64,000 nucleotides of DNA, taken from positions 310,001 to 374,000 of the forward strand of contig NZ_SLXP01000002.1 of NCBI RefSeq assembly GCF_004343075.1, written 5' to 3'. The DNA comes from Rhodovulum marinum (GTDB taxonomy: Bacteria; Pseudomonadota; Alphaproteobacteria; Rhodobacterales; Rhodobacteraceae). Below the pieces are notes generated by a model, which did no database searches, had not been told where the DNA came from, and worked only from the letters and a program-made list of their open reading frames with translations. Numbering within the stretch: position 1 is the first letter of the stretch; every line of letters begins with the position of its first letter. The translations under genes were made by a program, and so were the position numbers. Of the stretch, positions 47,631-56,247 are shown in pieces.

Positions 47631-49610
47631 ATGCCGACCGCACTGGGCAGGCTGCGTGGCCGCGAGCCGGGTTTCGACGAGGCGGTGGCGCGGGCGCGCG
47701 ACCTGTTGGCGGCGGCCGCGCCGCCCGGCGGCGCGATGGGCACGGAAAGCGGCGATTCGGGCTATGTCACCTTCGAACTGGACAACGCGGCGCGCGACCT
47801 GGGCCGCGGCGAGGTCGAAAGCGCCTTTGCCACCCGCGGCGGCGCGATGGTCGAGGCGATCGTGCGCTCCACCCTGCGCCCGTCCTTCTACATGGCGCGC
47901 GACAGGGTGCTCAGCGCGCGCGAGGGGCTGTCGCCCATGGCGCGCCAGTTGATGGAGGGGATGGATCTCGACTTCGACGATCGCGCGATGTTCGACGCGA
48001 ACCGCGCCCTGCTGGAAACCTGCGCGCGGGCGGCCGGGCGGCTGGATCTCTTCAACGGGTTCCGCGAATACGCGGGCACCGGCTGGCTTGTGGATGACGG
48101 GATCGCGGTGACGAACCGGCATGTCGCCGAACTTTTCGCGCGGCGCTGGATGGGCGACGACTGGGATTTCCGGGACGGCCAGTTCGACCGCAAGGTCGAG
48201 GTCCGGCTGAACCCGCTGGCCCAGATCGACACGCCCCCCGACCCGGTGCGCGCGGCCTTCGTCACCGCCGTCCTGTGGGTCGCGGGGCCGGGCGAACCCG
48301 ACATGGCCTTCCTGCGGGTGCACGCCCCCGGGACCGAGCCGATCCCGCTCTCCGAGGCCCCGCTCGCCCCCGAAACGCCCGTCGCGGTGGTCGGCTATCC
48401 CGAACGCGACCCGCGCGACAACCCCGCCGAGCTGATCGGCTCGTTCTTCGGCGACCGCTTCGGGGTCAAGCGGCTGGCGCCCGGGCGGGTGATGGGGTCC
48501 GATGGCTGGGTGCTGGACCACGACGCCTCGACGCTGGGGGGCAATTCCGGGTCGGTGGTGATGGCGATGGAAACCGGCGCGGCGGTGGGGCTGCATTTCG
48601 CGGGTGCCGCCCAGGAACGCAACGTCGCCGTCCCCGCGGCCACCGTCGCCGCCGCGCTGCGCCGGGTGAAATCGCGCGTCACCGTCCCCGCCCTGCCCGC
48701 CGGCGCCACCCCCGCCGAACCCGAGGCCAGCCGCCCCGACAGTTTCGCCGACCGCAAGGGCTTCGACCGCGCCTTCCTGGGCGCCGACACCCCCCTGCCC
48801 TGTTTCGGCCGCTGGGCCGACGACCTCGCCCCCGTCGCGGGCGGCGGGACCGAGCTGAAATACTGCCATTTCTCGGTCTGGCAAAGCGCCACCCGCCGCC
48901 TGCCGCTGATGACCGCGGTCAACATCCACGGCGCGCATCTGCGCCGCATCCCGCGCAAGGGCCGCTGGCAGCTGGACGGCCGGCTCGACCCCGCCCACCA
49001 GGTCGGCAACGAGCTTTACCGCTCCAACCCGCTGGACCGCGGCCACATGGTGCGCCGGCTCGACCCGTGCTGGGCCGAGGACATCACCGATACCGACACG
49101 ATCCTCAAGGCGCAGGCCGACACCTTCCACTACACCAATTCCGTGCCCCAGCACGCCAATCTGAACCAGCGCGACTGGGTCGGGCTGGAGGATTACATCC
49201 TCGATGCCTCGGGCGAATACGATTTCAAGGTGAACGTCTTCACCGGCCCCGTCTTCCGCGACGACGACCGCCACCTGCGCAACCAGGCGGGGGCCCAGGA
49301 CATCGCCATCCCGCGCGAGTTCTGGAAGGTCGCGGTGATGCGCCGGGCCGCCTGCGGGAACCTGTCGGCCACGGGCTATGTCCTGAGCCATGGCGAGATG
49401 ATAAAGGGCCTGACCGAGGCCGAATTCGTCCTGGGCGCCTATGAAACCTACCAGGTGCCGCTGGCCCTGATCGAAGGCGCGACGGGGCTCGACTTCGGCG
49501 CGCTGAAAGCGGCCGACCCGCTGGCCGTGACCTCGCTGCGCGAGGCCGCCTTCGGCCAGCAGGTGCGGCGCGTGCGCGGCGCGGACGATCTGTCGCTTAC
49601 GCCTCGGTGA
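47631..49610 (+). CDS. Trypsin-like protease fused to a NUC1-type DNA/RNA endonuclease
   Basis: 659 residues; the ATG at 47631 has AGGAGGAGG upstream. Residues 1-145: acidic helical region of unknown family. About 146-345: chymotrypsin fold with a plausible triad, His164 (TNRHVAEL), Asp224 (EPDMAFLRV) and Ser306 (LGGNSGSVV). After a Pro/Ala linker, about 385-650 is a DNA/RNA non-specific nuclease: catalytic DRGHM with His472, and NSVPQHANLNQRDWVGLED with the metal Asn512. No signal peptide, so it is probably cytoplasmic. Protease and nuclease in one chain suggest a toxin or defence effector, with cleavage perhaps freeing the nuclease; this is inference. It overlaps the convergent hydrolase gene by 14 bases. 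Confidence 0.9.
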   Translation: MPTALGRLRGREPGFDEAVARARDLLAAAAPPGGAMGTESGDSGYVTFELDNAARDLGRGEVESAFATRGGAMVEAIVRSTLRPSFYMARDRVLSAREGLSPMARQLMEGMDLDFDDRAMFDANRALLETCARAAGRLDLFNGFREYAGTGWLVDDGIAVTNRHVAELFARRWMGDDWDFRDGQFDRKVEVRLNPLAQIDTPPDPVRAAFVTAVLWVAGPGEPDMAFLRVHAPGTEPIPLSEAPLAPETPVAVVGYPERDPRDNPAELIGSFFGDRFGVKRLAPGRVMGSDGWVLDHDASTLGGNSGSVVMAMETGAAVGLHFAGAAQERNVAVPAATVAAALRRVKSRVTVPALPAGATPAEPEASRPDSFADRKGFDRAFLGADTPLPCFGRWADDLAPVAGGGTELKYCHFSVWQSATRRLPLMTAVNIHGAHLRRIPRKGRWQLDGRLDPAHQVGNELYRSNPLDRGHMVRRLDPCWAEDITDTDTILKAQADTFHYTNSVPQHANLNQRDWVGLEDYILDASGEYDFKVNVFTGPVFRDDDRHLRNQAGAQDIAIPREFWKVAVMRRAACGNLSATGYVLSHGEMIKGLTEAEFVLGAYETYQVPLALIEGATGLDFGALKAADPLAVTSLREAAFGQQVRRVRGADDLSLTPR

Positions 49611-50964
49611 CGGCGAAGCGGATGTCGTTCTGCGCCTGCGCGCCGCTGGCGAACCGCATCAGGTACAGCCCCGCCTGCTCGATCGGCGGCAGGTAGACCG
49701 TCAGCCGCGTCACCCCCGGCCCGTCATAGGCGATGGCCGTCTCGCGCACGCCGCGTTCGGCGACCCGGCCCTCCTCGTCCACCCGGTCCAGGATGAAGCG
49801 GCCCTCGATCGCGCTCGCCGTCGCCGGTTCCGCCGCGCCCGCGGGCGGGACCAGCGACAGCGTCACCTCGATCGGTTCGCCCACCTGCTGCACCGGCTGG
49901 TCCGTGCTCAGCGAGACGGTCATGTTGGGCGCCTCGCCCCCCGCGACCTCGACCGGCGCCCCGGCATCCGCCCCGAACAGGCGGAAGAACACGCGCTTGA
50001 ACGGCACGCCCTCGAACACGGTGGAATGTTCGTTCACCACCAGTTGCCGCTGGCCGATCCGCGGCAGCGCACTATAGATCGGCACCGTGCCGTCGCCGCC
50101 ATCGGGCGTCTTGGTCAGCACCGTCCTGGAATGGTCGGCCTGCGCCGCGCCGCCCAGCTCCACGTTGACCCGCGTCACCGTCTTGTGCCCCACCCCCGCG
50201 AAGTAGAAATAGCGCACATGCGCCGGCTGGTTGTTCTGCCCCAGCACGTCGTGCAGCGCCCTGGCGCGGGCCACCAGCGCGGGCACCATCCCGATCTTCT
50301 GGGCGGTGGCATCGTCATAGGGGTCCAGCGCGGCCAGGTCGTCGCTCGCCAGGTCCCAGATCGACTCCTCGCCCGGCGCCGGGATCAGCTGATAGCCCGA
50401 GGGGTATTTCGGGTTCGCCGCCAGTTTCGCGAAATCGCTGCCCTTGATCCCCATCGTGCTGTCCACCCCGAAGATCCGCGCCAGCGCCAGCGGCGCGCCC
50501 AGGTGCGGCGCGGCCAGCGCGGCGAACAGGGTGATCTTGGGAAACCACGGCTCATTGTCGAACTTGCCGCTTTCCAGCAGCAGCCGCGACAACAGTCCGC
50601 CCATCGAATGGCCGATCAGCGCGATCTCGGTCGCGCCTTCGTCATGCAGCGCCCTCAGCCGGTCGGCCAGAACGTCGACCGTCTCGAACAGGTCGCGCCG
50701 CCAGTCATAGGGGAAATCGACATAGCGTTTCTGCGCGCCCCCCGGGGTATAGCCCGCCCCCGCCAGCAATTCCTTGATCGTCGAATAGAACTGGAAACTG
50801 AGGACGTTATAGATCAGCTCGGTGGGCTGCACCGCGTCGTCCTGCAGCTTGTCGATGCGGTCATAGCCGAAAATCGTCTCTTTCGGCTTCGGCGGCCAGA
50901 CCTCCTCGCCGTTCAGCTCCAGCCGGGTGGCCATGATGCCGGGAACCAGGAATGCGACCTTCAT
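49597..50964 (-). CDS. LCAT-like alpha/beta hydrolase with C-terminal beta domain
   Basis: 455 residues from the ATG at 50964, with AGGAGG at 7 bases. The opening LVPGIMATRLELNGEEVWP and the PYDWRRD motif (86-92) match the lecithin:cholesterol acyltransferase-like lipases. The nucleophile is Ser120 in GHSMGG; Asp in GGDGTVP and His in NEHSTVF complete a triad. Residues about 355-455 form a separate Ig-like beta domain. There is no signal peptide, so it would act inside the cell, perhaps on membrane lipids. It is convergent with the protease-nuclease and overlaps its end. Confidence 0.88.
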   Translation of the reverse strand: MKVAFLVPGIMATRLELNGEEVWPPKPKETIFGYDRIDKLQDDAVQPTELIYNVLSFQFYSTIKELLAGAGYTPGGAQKRYVDFPYDWRRDLFETVDVLADRLRALHDEGATEIALIGHSMGGLLSRLLLESGKFDNEPWFPKITLFAALAAPHLGAPLALARIFGVDSTMGIKGSDFAKLAANPKYPSGYQLIPAPGEESIWDLASDDLAALDPYDDATAQKIGMVPALVARARALHDVLGQNNQPAHVRYFYFAGVGHKTVTRVNVELGGAAQADHSRTVLTKTPDGGDGTVPIYSALPRIGQRQLVVNEHSTVFEGVPFKRVFFRLFGADAGAPVEVAGGEAPNMTVSLSTDQPVQQVGEPIEVTLSLVPPAGAAEPATASAIEGRFILDRVDEEGRVAERGVRETAIAYDGPGVTRLTVYLPPIEQAGLYLMRFASGAQAQNDIRFAVTEA

Positions 50965-51197
50965 GGAAATCCTCCTCCGAAATCGTATGTGCGGCGCCGC
51001 CGCCGGGCGGCGGGCGGGTCGGGGTACCAGGGCACTCGATATCGGGGCGGTGCGCACCACCACGTCCGGCCCGCGGGCGGGCAAGGCCGAGTATGCGGCC
51101 AGTTCGGCGCCGAGGCAATGGCGCCGCCCCACGGCCCTGTCGACGCGGGGCCCGCCGTGCCCTACCTTCGATGCGGGACAAACAGGGAGATGCCGGA

Positions 51198-52520
51198 ATG
51201 GCCGATGGAACTCAGAACGCGACCGCCGCCCGCCGCAGCGTGGTGGTGCAGGGCTTCACCAACAGCGTGCTCGACCCCGACGCGCCCATGCTGGGCCCGG
51301 TCGAGGATGGCGGCACGATCATCGCCAACACCGCGCCGGGCTGCTGGGGGCCGATGATCACCCCCAGCCTGCGCGGCGGGCACGAGGTCACGCAACCCGT
51401 GGAAATCGCGGGCGCCGAACCGGGCGACGGGATCGCGATCCGCATCCGCGATATCACGGTGACCTCCATCGCCACCGCGTCGGGCCATGACAGCTCGCCC
51501 GAGGGGTTCTGCCTGGGCGATCCCTACGTCGCCGCGCGCTGCCCCACCTGCGACGCGCTCTGGCCCGAAACCCATGTCGAGGGGATCGGCCAGGACGCCG
51601 TGAAATGCAACAAGTGCGGCAACCCGGTCACGCCCTTCGCGATCGTGCATGGCTATACCGTCACCTTCGACGAAACCCGCGCCGTGGGCCTGACCTTGCC
51701 GAAACCCGCGGCCGAGAAGATCGCGCATGCAGCCGACCATTACGCCGCCCTCCCCGACGAAAGCCACCAGCATTCGATCCTCGTCTACGCGCCATCCGAC
51801 ATGCCCGGCGCGCTGGTCCGCATGCGCCCCTTCCTCGGGCAACTCGGCACCTGCCCGTCCAAGGCCATGCCCGACAGCCACAACGCCGGCGATTTCGGCG
51901 CCTTCCTCGTCGGCGCGCCGCACGCCTATGCCCTGACACCCGAGGAACTGGCCCAGCACAAGACCGACGGCCACATGGATATCGACGCGGTCCGTCCCGG
52001 CGCGATCCTCGTCTGCCCGGTCAAGGTGCCAGGCGCGGGCCTTTACATGGGCGACATGCACGCGGGCCAGGGCGACGGCGAGATCGCGGGCCACACGATG
52101 GACGTGGCCGGCAGCGTGACGCTTCAGGTCGAGGTGGTGAAGAACTACCCCATCGACGGCCCCGTCCTGTTCCCCCTGGTCGAGGACCTGCCGCCGCTCG
52201 CCCGCCCCTTCACCCCCGAAGAAAAGGCCAAGGGCACGCGGCTGGCCGCGCAATGGGGCGTGGACAAGCTGGAAGAGGTGGCCCCCGTCTCGGTGATCGG
52301 CACGGCGGCCAACCTCAACGACGCGATCCAGAACGGGCTGGAGCGTGCCGCGACCCTTCTGGGCATGACCGTGCCCGAGGTCCGCAACCGCGCCACCATC
52401 AACGGCGCGATCGAGATCGGCCGCGCCCCCGGCGTGATCCAGGTCACCTTCCTCGCCCCGCTGGACAAACTCGACGCGGTGGGCCTCGGCGCCTATGCGC
52501 GCGAGCAATACAACCTCTGA
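51198..52520 (+). CDS. Acetamidase/formamidase family protein with zinc-ribbon insert
   Basis: 440 residues from the ATG at 51198; ATGs at 51171 and 51190 lie nearby. Core motifs fit the FmdA/AmdA family (EPGDGIAIRIRDI, and VPGAGLYMGDMHAGQGDGEI near residue 275). Between them sits a four-cysteine insert, CPTC and CNKC (about residues 116-140), looking like a zinc ribbon, which is not part of classical formamidases. A cytoplasmic amidase of a small amide is the likely role; substrate unknown. It is divergent from the LCAT-like gene. Confidence 0.85.
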   Translation: MADGTQNATAARRSVVVQGFTNSVLDPDAPMLGPVEDGGTIIANTAPGCWGPMITPSLRGGHEVTQPVEIAGAEPGDGIAIRIRDITVTSIATASGHDSSPEGFCLGDPYVAARCPTCDALWPETHVEGIGQDAVKCNKCGNPVTPFAIVHGYTVTFDETRAVGLTLPKPAAEKIAHAADHYAALPDESHQHSILVYAPSDMPGALVRMRPFLGQLGTCPSKAMPDSHNAGDFGAFLVGAPHAYALTPEELAQHKTDGHMDIDAVRPGAILVCPVKVPGAGLYMGDMHAGQGDGEIAGHTMDVAGSVTLQVEVVKNYPIDGPVLFPLVEDLPPLARPFTPEEKAKGTRLAAQWGVDKLEEVAPVSVIGTAANLNDAIQNGLERAATLLGMTVPEVRNRATINGAIEIGRAPGVIQVTFLAPLDKLDAVGLGAYAREQYNL

Positions 52521-52610
52521 CACCCCCGGCCCGCGCGGGGCATCTTTCCCCCGCGCGGCCAAGCCGCTATAGGGCGCGCGACCGCAACCCGCCAGAAGGA
52601 CCCCGCGCCC

Positions 52611-53036
52611 ATGCCCGAGCTGACCCCCGAAAAGGGCGAACCCGTCATCCGCACCATCGCCATGCCCGCCGACACCAACCCCGCGGGCGATATCTTCGGC
52701 GGCTGGCTGATGTCGCAGATGGACCTGGCCGCGGGCAACGTGGCCGCGCGGGTCTCGCGCGGGCGGGCGGCGACCATCGCGGTGGACGAGATGGAATTCC
52801 ACAAGCCCGTGCAGGTCGGCGACGAGGTGACGCTTTACGCCAAGGTCCTCAAGATCGGGCGCAGCTCCATGCGGATCGAGGTCCGCGCGTGGCACCGCCC
52901 CCGCTGCCAGGAATGGACCGAACAGGTCACCCGCGGCGTCTTCACCTTCGTGGCCATCGACGAGAACGGCAAACCCCGCCCGGTGCCGCAGGATGCGGAA
53001 CCCGCCGACCTGGCCGAACCGGCAAAGGACGCCTGA
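52611..53036 (+). CDS. yciA: YciA-type acyl-CoA thioesterase
   Basis: Hotdog-fold thioesterase of 141 residues. DTNPAGDIFGGWLMSQMD (residues 21-38) is the YciA active-site helix with Asn23 and Asp27; the second half has DEMEFHKPVQVGDEVTLYAKV. It would hydrolyse acyl-CoA in the cytoplasm. The low-complexity acidic C-terminus (EPADLAEPAKDA) is unremarkable. Confidence 0.93.
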   Translation: MPELTPEKGEPVIRTIAMPADTNPAGDIFGGWLMSQMDLAAGNVAARVSRGRAATIAVDEMEFHKPVQVGDEVTLYAKVLKIGRSSMRIEVRAWHRPRCQEWTEQVTRGVFTFVAIDENGKPRPVPQDAEPADLAEPAKDA

Positions 53037-53128
53037 GCGCGCGGCCCTACCCCCGTGTCCGGGTGGGGCGTGCGGAAAACGCCCCGGCGCAGCGCGGGCA
53101 CGGTCACGACCCCGGAACGAGGCCCCCG

Positions 53129-53536
53129 ATGGACGATCTGGCAAACGGACAGTGCCTGTGTGGGGCGGTGACATTCCGGATCACCGGCCCGTTCGACTGC
53201 TTTTTCCTGTGTCACTGCGCGCGCTGCCGCAAGGACAGCGGCTCGGCCCATTCGGCGAACCTGTTTTCTTCCCGGGCGACGATCACCTGGCTGTCGGGTC
53301 AGGAAAACACCAGGACCTTCCGGCTTCCCGGCTCTCGGCATGTGAAATGCTTTTGCACGGCATGCGGCTCGGCGCTCCCGTTCGCGCAGCCGGATGACGG
53401 CGGGATCGTGGTGCCGGCGGGGTCCCTCGACAGCCCGGTCGGCATCCGGCCCAAGGCGCATATCTGCATGGCAAGCCGTGCCGATTGGGACGACGACCTG
53501 GCCGCGCTGGACAAGATCGACGGCCTGCCCGGCTGA
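53129..53536 (+). CDS. GFA/CENP-V family zinc protein
   Basis: 135 residues with the three cysteine clusters of the glutathione-dependent formaldehyde-activating (GFA) fold: GQCLCGAVTF at 8-17, CHCARCRKDSGS, and CFCTACGS. The start is the ATG at 53129. GFA-like proteins are common and mostly uncharacterised; activity on S-hydroxymethylglutathione is only known for a few. Single gene between yciA and a convergent regulator domain. Confidence 0.9.
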   Translation: MDDLANGQCLCGAVTFRITGPFDCFFLCHCARCRKDSGSAHSANLFSSRATITWLSGQENTRTFRLPGSRHVKCFCTACGSALPFAQPDDGGIVVPAGSLDSPVGIRPKAHICMASRADWDDDLAALDKIDGLPG

Positions 53537-53548
53537 ACGGCCCGCCCC

Positions 53549-53788
53549 TCAGAACGCGTTGAAGGTCAGCGTCGTCAGCGACCGTTCGATCCCCGGAATG
53601 TCCAGCAGCCGGTCGTTGATGTACTTGCCGATATCCTCGTCCTTCGGGATGTACAGCTTCAGCAGCAGGTCGAATTCGCCGCTGGTGGAATACAGTTCCG
53701 AATGGATCTCGCGCAGCACGATTTCCTCGGCGACGTCATAGGTCTTGCCCGGGCGGCAGCGCAGTTGAACGAAGACACAGCTGGACAT
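53549..53788 (-). CDS. Stand-alone Lrp/AsnC ligand-binding (RAM) domain protein
   Basis: 79 residues, matching only the effector domain of Lrp/AsnC regulators: FVQLRCRPGKTYDVAEEI, YSTSGEFDLLLKLYIPKDE and IPGIERSLTTLTFNAF. There is no helix-turn-helix. Such proteins assemble as oligomers that bind amino acids, and may tune full-length Lrp partners. AGGAGG sits 5 bases upstream of the ATG. Confidence 0.9.
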   Translation of the reverse strand: MSSCVFVQLRCRPGKTYDVAEEIVLREIHSELYSTSGEFDLLLKLYIPKDEDIGKYINDRLLDIPGIERSLTTLTFNAF

Positions 53789-53925
53789 GTCGGGCCTCCT
53801 CTCGGCATCTCGGCCAGACCCTATTGAGGCCGCCCCGCCCCGGCAAGCGGCAAAAGCCGCGCCCGGGGCTGGAAGGGCGCGGGGCCGCGGTGTAAGGGAA
53901 ACCCACAGCAGAAGGAGGCGCGCCC

Positions 53926-54513
53926 ATGCGGCAGGCCAGCATCACCCGCAAGACGGCGGAAACCGATATCGCGGTCGAGATCGACCTCGACGGCAGCGGC
54001 GCCTATGACATGGCGACCGGCGTGGGGTTCTTCGACCACATGCTGGACCAGCTGGCGCGCCACTCGCTGATCGACATGCGCATCCGCTGTGCGGGCGACA
54101 CCCATATCGACGACCACCATTCGGTGGAGGACGTGGGCATCGCGCTGGGCCAGGCCCTGGCGCAGGCCCTGGGCGACAAGCGCGGCATCCGCCGCTACGG
54201 CGCCTGCCTGTTGCCGATGGACGACGCGCTGGTGCGCGCGGCACTCGACCTGTCGGGGCGGCCCTACCTGGTGTGGAACGTCGATTTCCCGACGGCCAAG
54301 ATCGGCGGGTTCGATACCGAACTGGTGCGCGAATTCTTCCAGGCGCTGTCCACCCATGGCGGGATCACCCTGCATGTCGACGCGCTGCACGGGATCAACA
54401 GCCACCACATCGCCGAGGCCGCGTTCAAGGCCGTCGCGCGCGCCCTGCGCGAGGCGGTCGAGACCGACCCGCGCAAGGCCGACGCGATCCCGTCGACCAA
54501 GGGGGCGCTGTAG
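53926..54513 (+). CDS. hisB: Imidazoleglycerol-phosphate dehydratase
   Basis: Histidine biosynthesis step six. 195 residues with the manganese-binding His clusters: [13 protein letters not shown] near residue 43, [10 protein letters not shown] near 64, and [16 protein letters not shown] near 160. It starts after AGGAGG and is 4 bases from hisH. The other genes of the pathway are not in the window. Confidence 0.97.
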   Translation: MRQASITRKTAETDIAVEIDLDGSGAYDMATGVGFFDHMLDQLARHSLIDMRIRCAGDTHIDDHHSVEDVGIALGQALAQALGDKRGIRRYGACLLPMDDALVRAALDLSGRPYLVWNVDFPTAKIGGFDTELVREFFQALSTHGGITLHVDALHGINSHHIAEAAFKAVARALREAVETDPRKADAIPSTKGAL

Positions 54514-54517
54514 GGGC

Positions 54518-55156
54518 ATGCTGACCGTCATCGTCGATTACGAGTCGGGCAACCTGCACTCGGCCCAGAAGGCGTTCGAACGCGTGGCCCGCGAACAGGG
54601 CGCGGGCGAGGTTCTGGTGACCTCGGACCCCGATACCGTGCGCCGCGCCGACCGCGTGGTGCTGCCCGGCGACGGCGCCTTTCCCGCCTGCCGACGCGAA
54701 CTGTTCGACCATCGCGGCCTGTTCGAGGCGATCGAAGAGGTGGTAGTCACCGGGGCGCGGCCCTTCCTCGGCATCTGTATCGGCATGCAGATGATGGCGA
54801 CCCGCGGGCTGGAATACAGCGAAACCCCCGGCTTCGACTGGATCGGCGGCGAGGTGGTGCATATCGACCCCGCCGATGGCGCGCTGAAGGTGCCGCATAT
54901 GGGCTGGAACGACCTGGTGATCGACCGGGGGCATCCGGTGCTGGACGGCATCGCCACGGGCGACCACGCCTATTTCGTCCATTCCTACCAGTTCCGCGTG
55001 GCCGACCCCGCGCACCTGCTGGCCCATGTCGATTACGGCGGGCCGGTCACCGCCATCGTCGGGCGCGGCACCATGGTGGGCACCCAGTTCCACCCGGAGA
55101 AAAGCCAGGCCACCGGGCTGCGCCTGATCGCGAATTTCCTGGCCTGGGCGCCCTGA
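54518..55156 (+). CDS. hisH: Imidazole glycerol phosphate synthase, glutaminase subunit HisH
   Basis: Glutamine amidotransferase partner of HisF. 212 residues; the nucleophile Cys87 lies in GICIGMQ, where Ile replaces the usual Leu, and HPEKS supplies the His of the triad. [13 protein letters not shown] at the start is typical. The stop is 4 bases after hisB ends the pair; hisA and hisF, which usually follow, are not here. A hairpin and the CATATG array lie just downstream. Confidence 0.96.
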   Translation: MLTVIVDYESGNLHSAQKAFERVAREQGAGEVLVTSDPDTVRRADRVVLPGDGAFPACRRELFDHRGLFEAIEEVVVTGARPFLGICIGMQMMATRGLEYSETPGFDWIGGEVVHIDPADGALKVPHMGWNDLVIDRGHPVLDGIATGDHAYFVHSYQFRVADPAHLLAHVDYGGPVTAIVGRGTMVGTQFHPEKSQATGLRLIANFLAWAP

Positions 55157-55164
55157 GGCGCGGG

Positions 55165-55181
55165 TCCGGGCGGCGCCCGGA
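55165..55181 (+). terminator. Hairpin after hisH
   Basis: A 7-bp stem, TCCGGGC / GCCCGGA, with loop GGC lies 8 bases after the hisH stop. It is followed by GTCCGAAAAAAG, so it lacks a T-run on the plus strand. Confidence 0.4.
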
Positions 55182-55194
55182 GTCCGAAAAAAGT

Positions 55195-55233
55195 CATATG
55201 CGATTCATATGGAATTCATATGCGATTCATATG
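55195..55233. repeat. Four CATATG palindromes at 11-base spacing
   Basis: CATATG occurs at 55195, 55206, 55217 and 55228, each separated by GCGATT-, GGAATT- or GCGATT-type pentamers, so 11 bases from start to start. It lies between the convergent hisH and phosphatidyltransferase genes. A tandem operator or architectural site is possible; no known protein was matched. Confidence 0.8.
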
Positions 55234-55261
55234 CCGGATTCCGGCCTGTCGGGGGCCGGGA

Positions 55262-55870
55262 TCACCCGTTCGGAAACACCTTCCGCGCCAGCAGAACGCG
55301 GCTGATCGCGGTCACGAAACACAGCGCCCCGAACCCCCAGGCCAGCGGCGCGAATGCCCCGGGCCACAGGCAAAGCGCCACGAAAAACGCAATGGTTTCC
55401 GTGCCTTCCAGAAGGCCGCCGGTGAAGTAAAGCGACTTCGCCCCGCGCGCGGTGGTCTCCATCCGGCACCGCTCGGCCAGGATCGCGAATCCCAGGAAGG
55501 TCGCCCCGTTGAAATAGAAGCTCAGCAACAGGAACGCCCCCGCAATGCCATTCGCAGGATCCATGACCACGAACCCCAAAGGCACCGCCCCGTAGAATAA
55601 AAAGTCACTGATTACATCAAGATAGCCGCCGAAATCGGTCTTGCGCCCGGCCCTTGCCACCGCCCCGTCCAGCCCGTCGGCCAGCCGGCTCGCCAGAAGC
55701 GGGACCAACGCCAGACCGGGCCAGCCCAGCGCGATCAGCCCCGCCGCGATCAGCCCGAACGCCAGCCCCGTCAGCGTCACCGCATCCGCCGTCACCCCGC
55801 GCCCCGCCAGCGCCCGCCCCATCCGGTCGAGCGGCGGGTCGATCAGCCGGCGCATCACCCCGTCCAGCAT
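55262..55870 (-). CDS. CDP-alcohol phosphatidyltransferase family protein
   Basis: Inner-membrane enzyme transferring a phosphatidyl group from CDP-diacylglycerol to an alcohol. 202 residues from the ATG at 55870 (MLDGVMRRL), with AGGAGG at 7 bases. The family motif is complete: DGAVAR, then GGYLDVISD (the D-G-x2-A-R-x8-G-x3-D-x3-D pattern, about residues 68-90). About five hydrophobic helices. Acceptor not assigned; the extra in-frame sequence upstream overlaps the tRNA-His and is not coding. Confidence 0.9.
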   Translation of the reverse strand: MLDGVMRRLIDPPLDRMGRALAGRGVTADAVTLTGLAFGLIAAGLIALGWPGLALVPLLASRLADGLDGAVARAGRKTDFGGYLDVISDFLFYGAVPLGFVVMDPANGIAGAFLLLSFYFNGATFLGFAILAERCRMETTARGAKSLYFTGGLLEGTETIAFFVALCLWPGAFAPLAWGFGALCFVTAISRVLLARKVFPNG

Positions 55871-55946
55871 GCGAAATCCTCCTGCCGCTATCCTGTCAGA
55901 CGAACGGCCCCCCGGCGCAAGGGGTCTGACAGCGATGTGAGGGGAA

Positions 55947-56023
55947 TGGTACCGCCTCCCCGGCTTGAACGGGGGACCTCTGGATCCACAATCCAGCGCT
56001 CTAACCAACTGAGCTAAGGCGGC
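55947..56023 (-). tRNA. tRNA-His(GTG)
   Basis: 77 bases including the encoded CCA (55947-55949). On the minus strand acceptor GCCGCCT pairs with AGGCGGT (last pair G-U), D-arm GCTCAGTTGGTTAGAGC, anticodon stem CTGGA-TTGTGGA-TCCAG with anticodon GTG, T-arm CCCCG-TTCAAGC-CGGGG. Discriminator A73 and no G-1, the alphaproteobacterial form of tRNA-His. Confidence 0.97.
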
Positions 56024-56033
56024 ACTGCGGGGC

Positions 56034-56062
56034 GATTTAACGCCCCCGCGCGGGCATTGCAA
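56034..56062 (-). promoter_or_regulatory. Promoter of tRNA-His
   Basis: Read leftward: TTGCAA (56062-56057), 17 bases, TAAATC (56039-56034), ending 10 bases before the tRNA. Nearly identical to the tRNA-Gly promoter. No gene was recognised between it and 56248. Confidence 0.65.
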
Positions 56063-56247
56063 GCCCCGTTCCCGCCGCTTTGCGCGTTCGGCCGCATCGC
56101 CCCCCTTCGGTCACAGGCCCGCCCCGGTCACCTGCGCCCCGCCTCGGCGCGATGGCGGGACGGCCGGATCGGATGGCCGCCGCGGCCCTTGCCTCTGGCC
56201 GGGCAACGCGCTAGGCCAAACCGCCTTAACAGCGGGACGTTGCAGCC

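Noticed and set aside
55195-55233. The CATATG array as a mini CRISPR
   Set aside because: The repeats are 6 bases with 5-base spacers; there is no spacer diversity and no cas gene.
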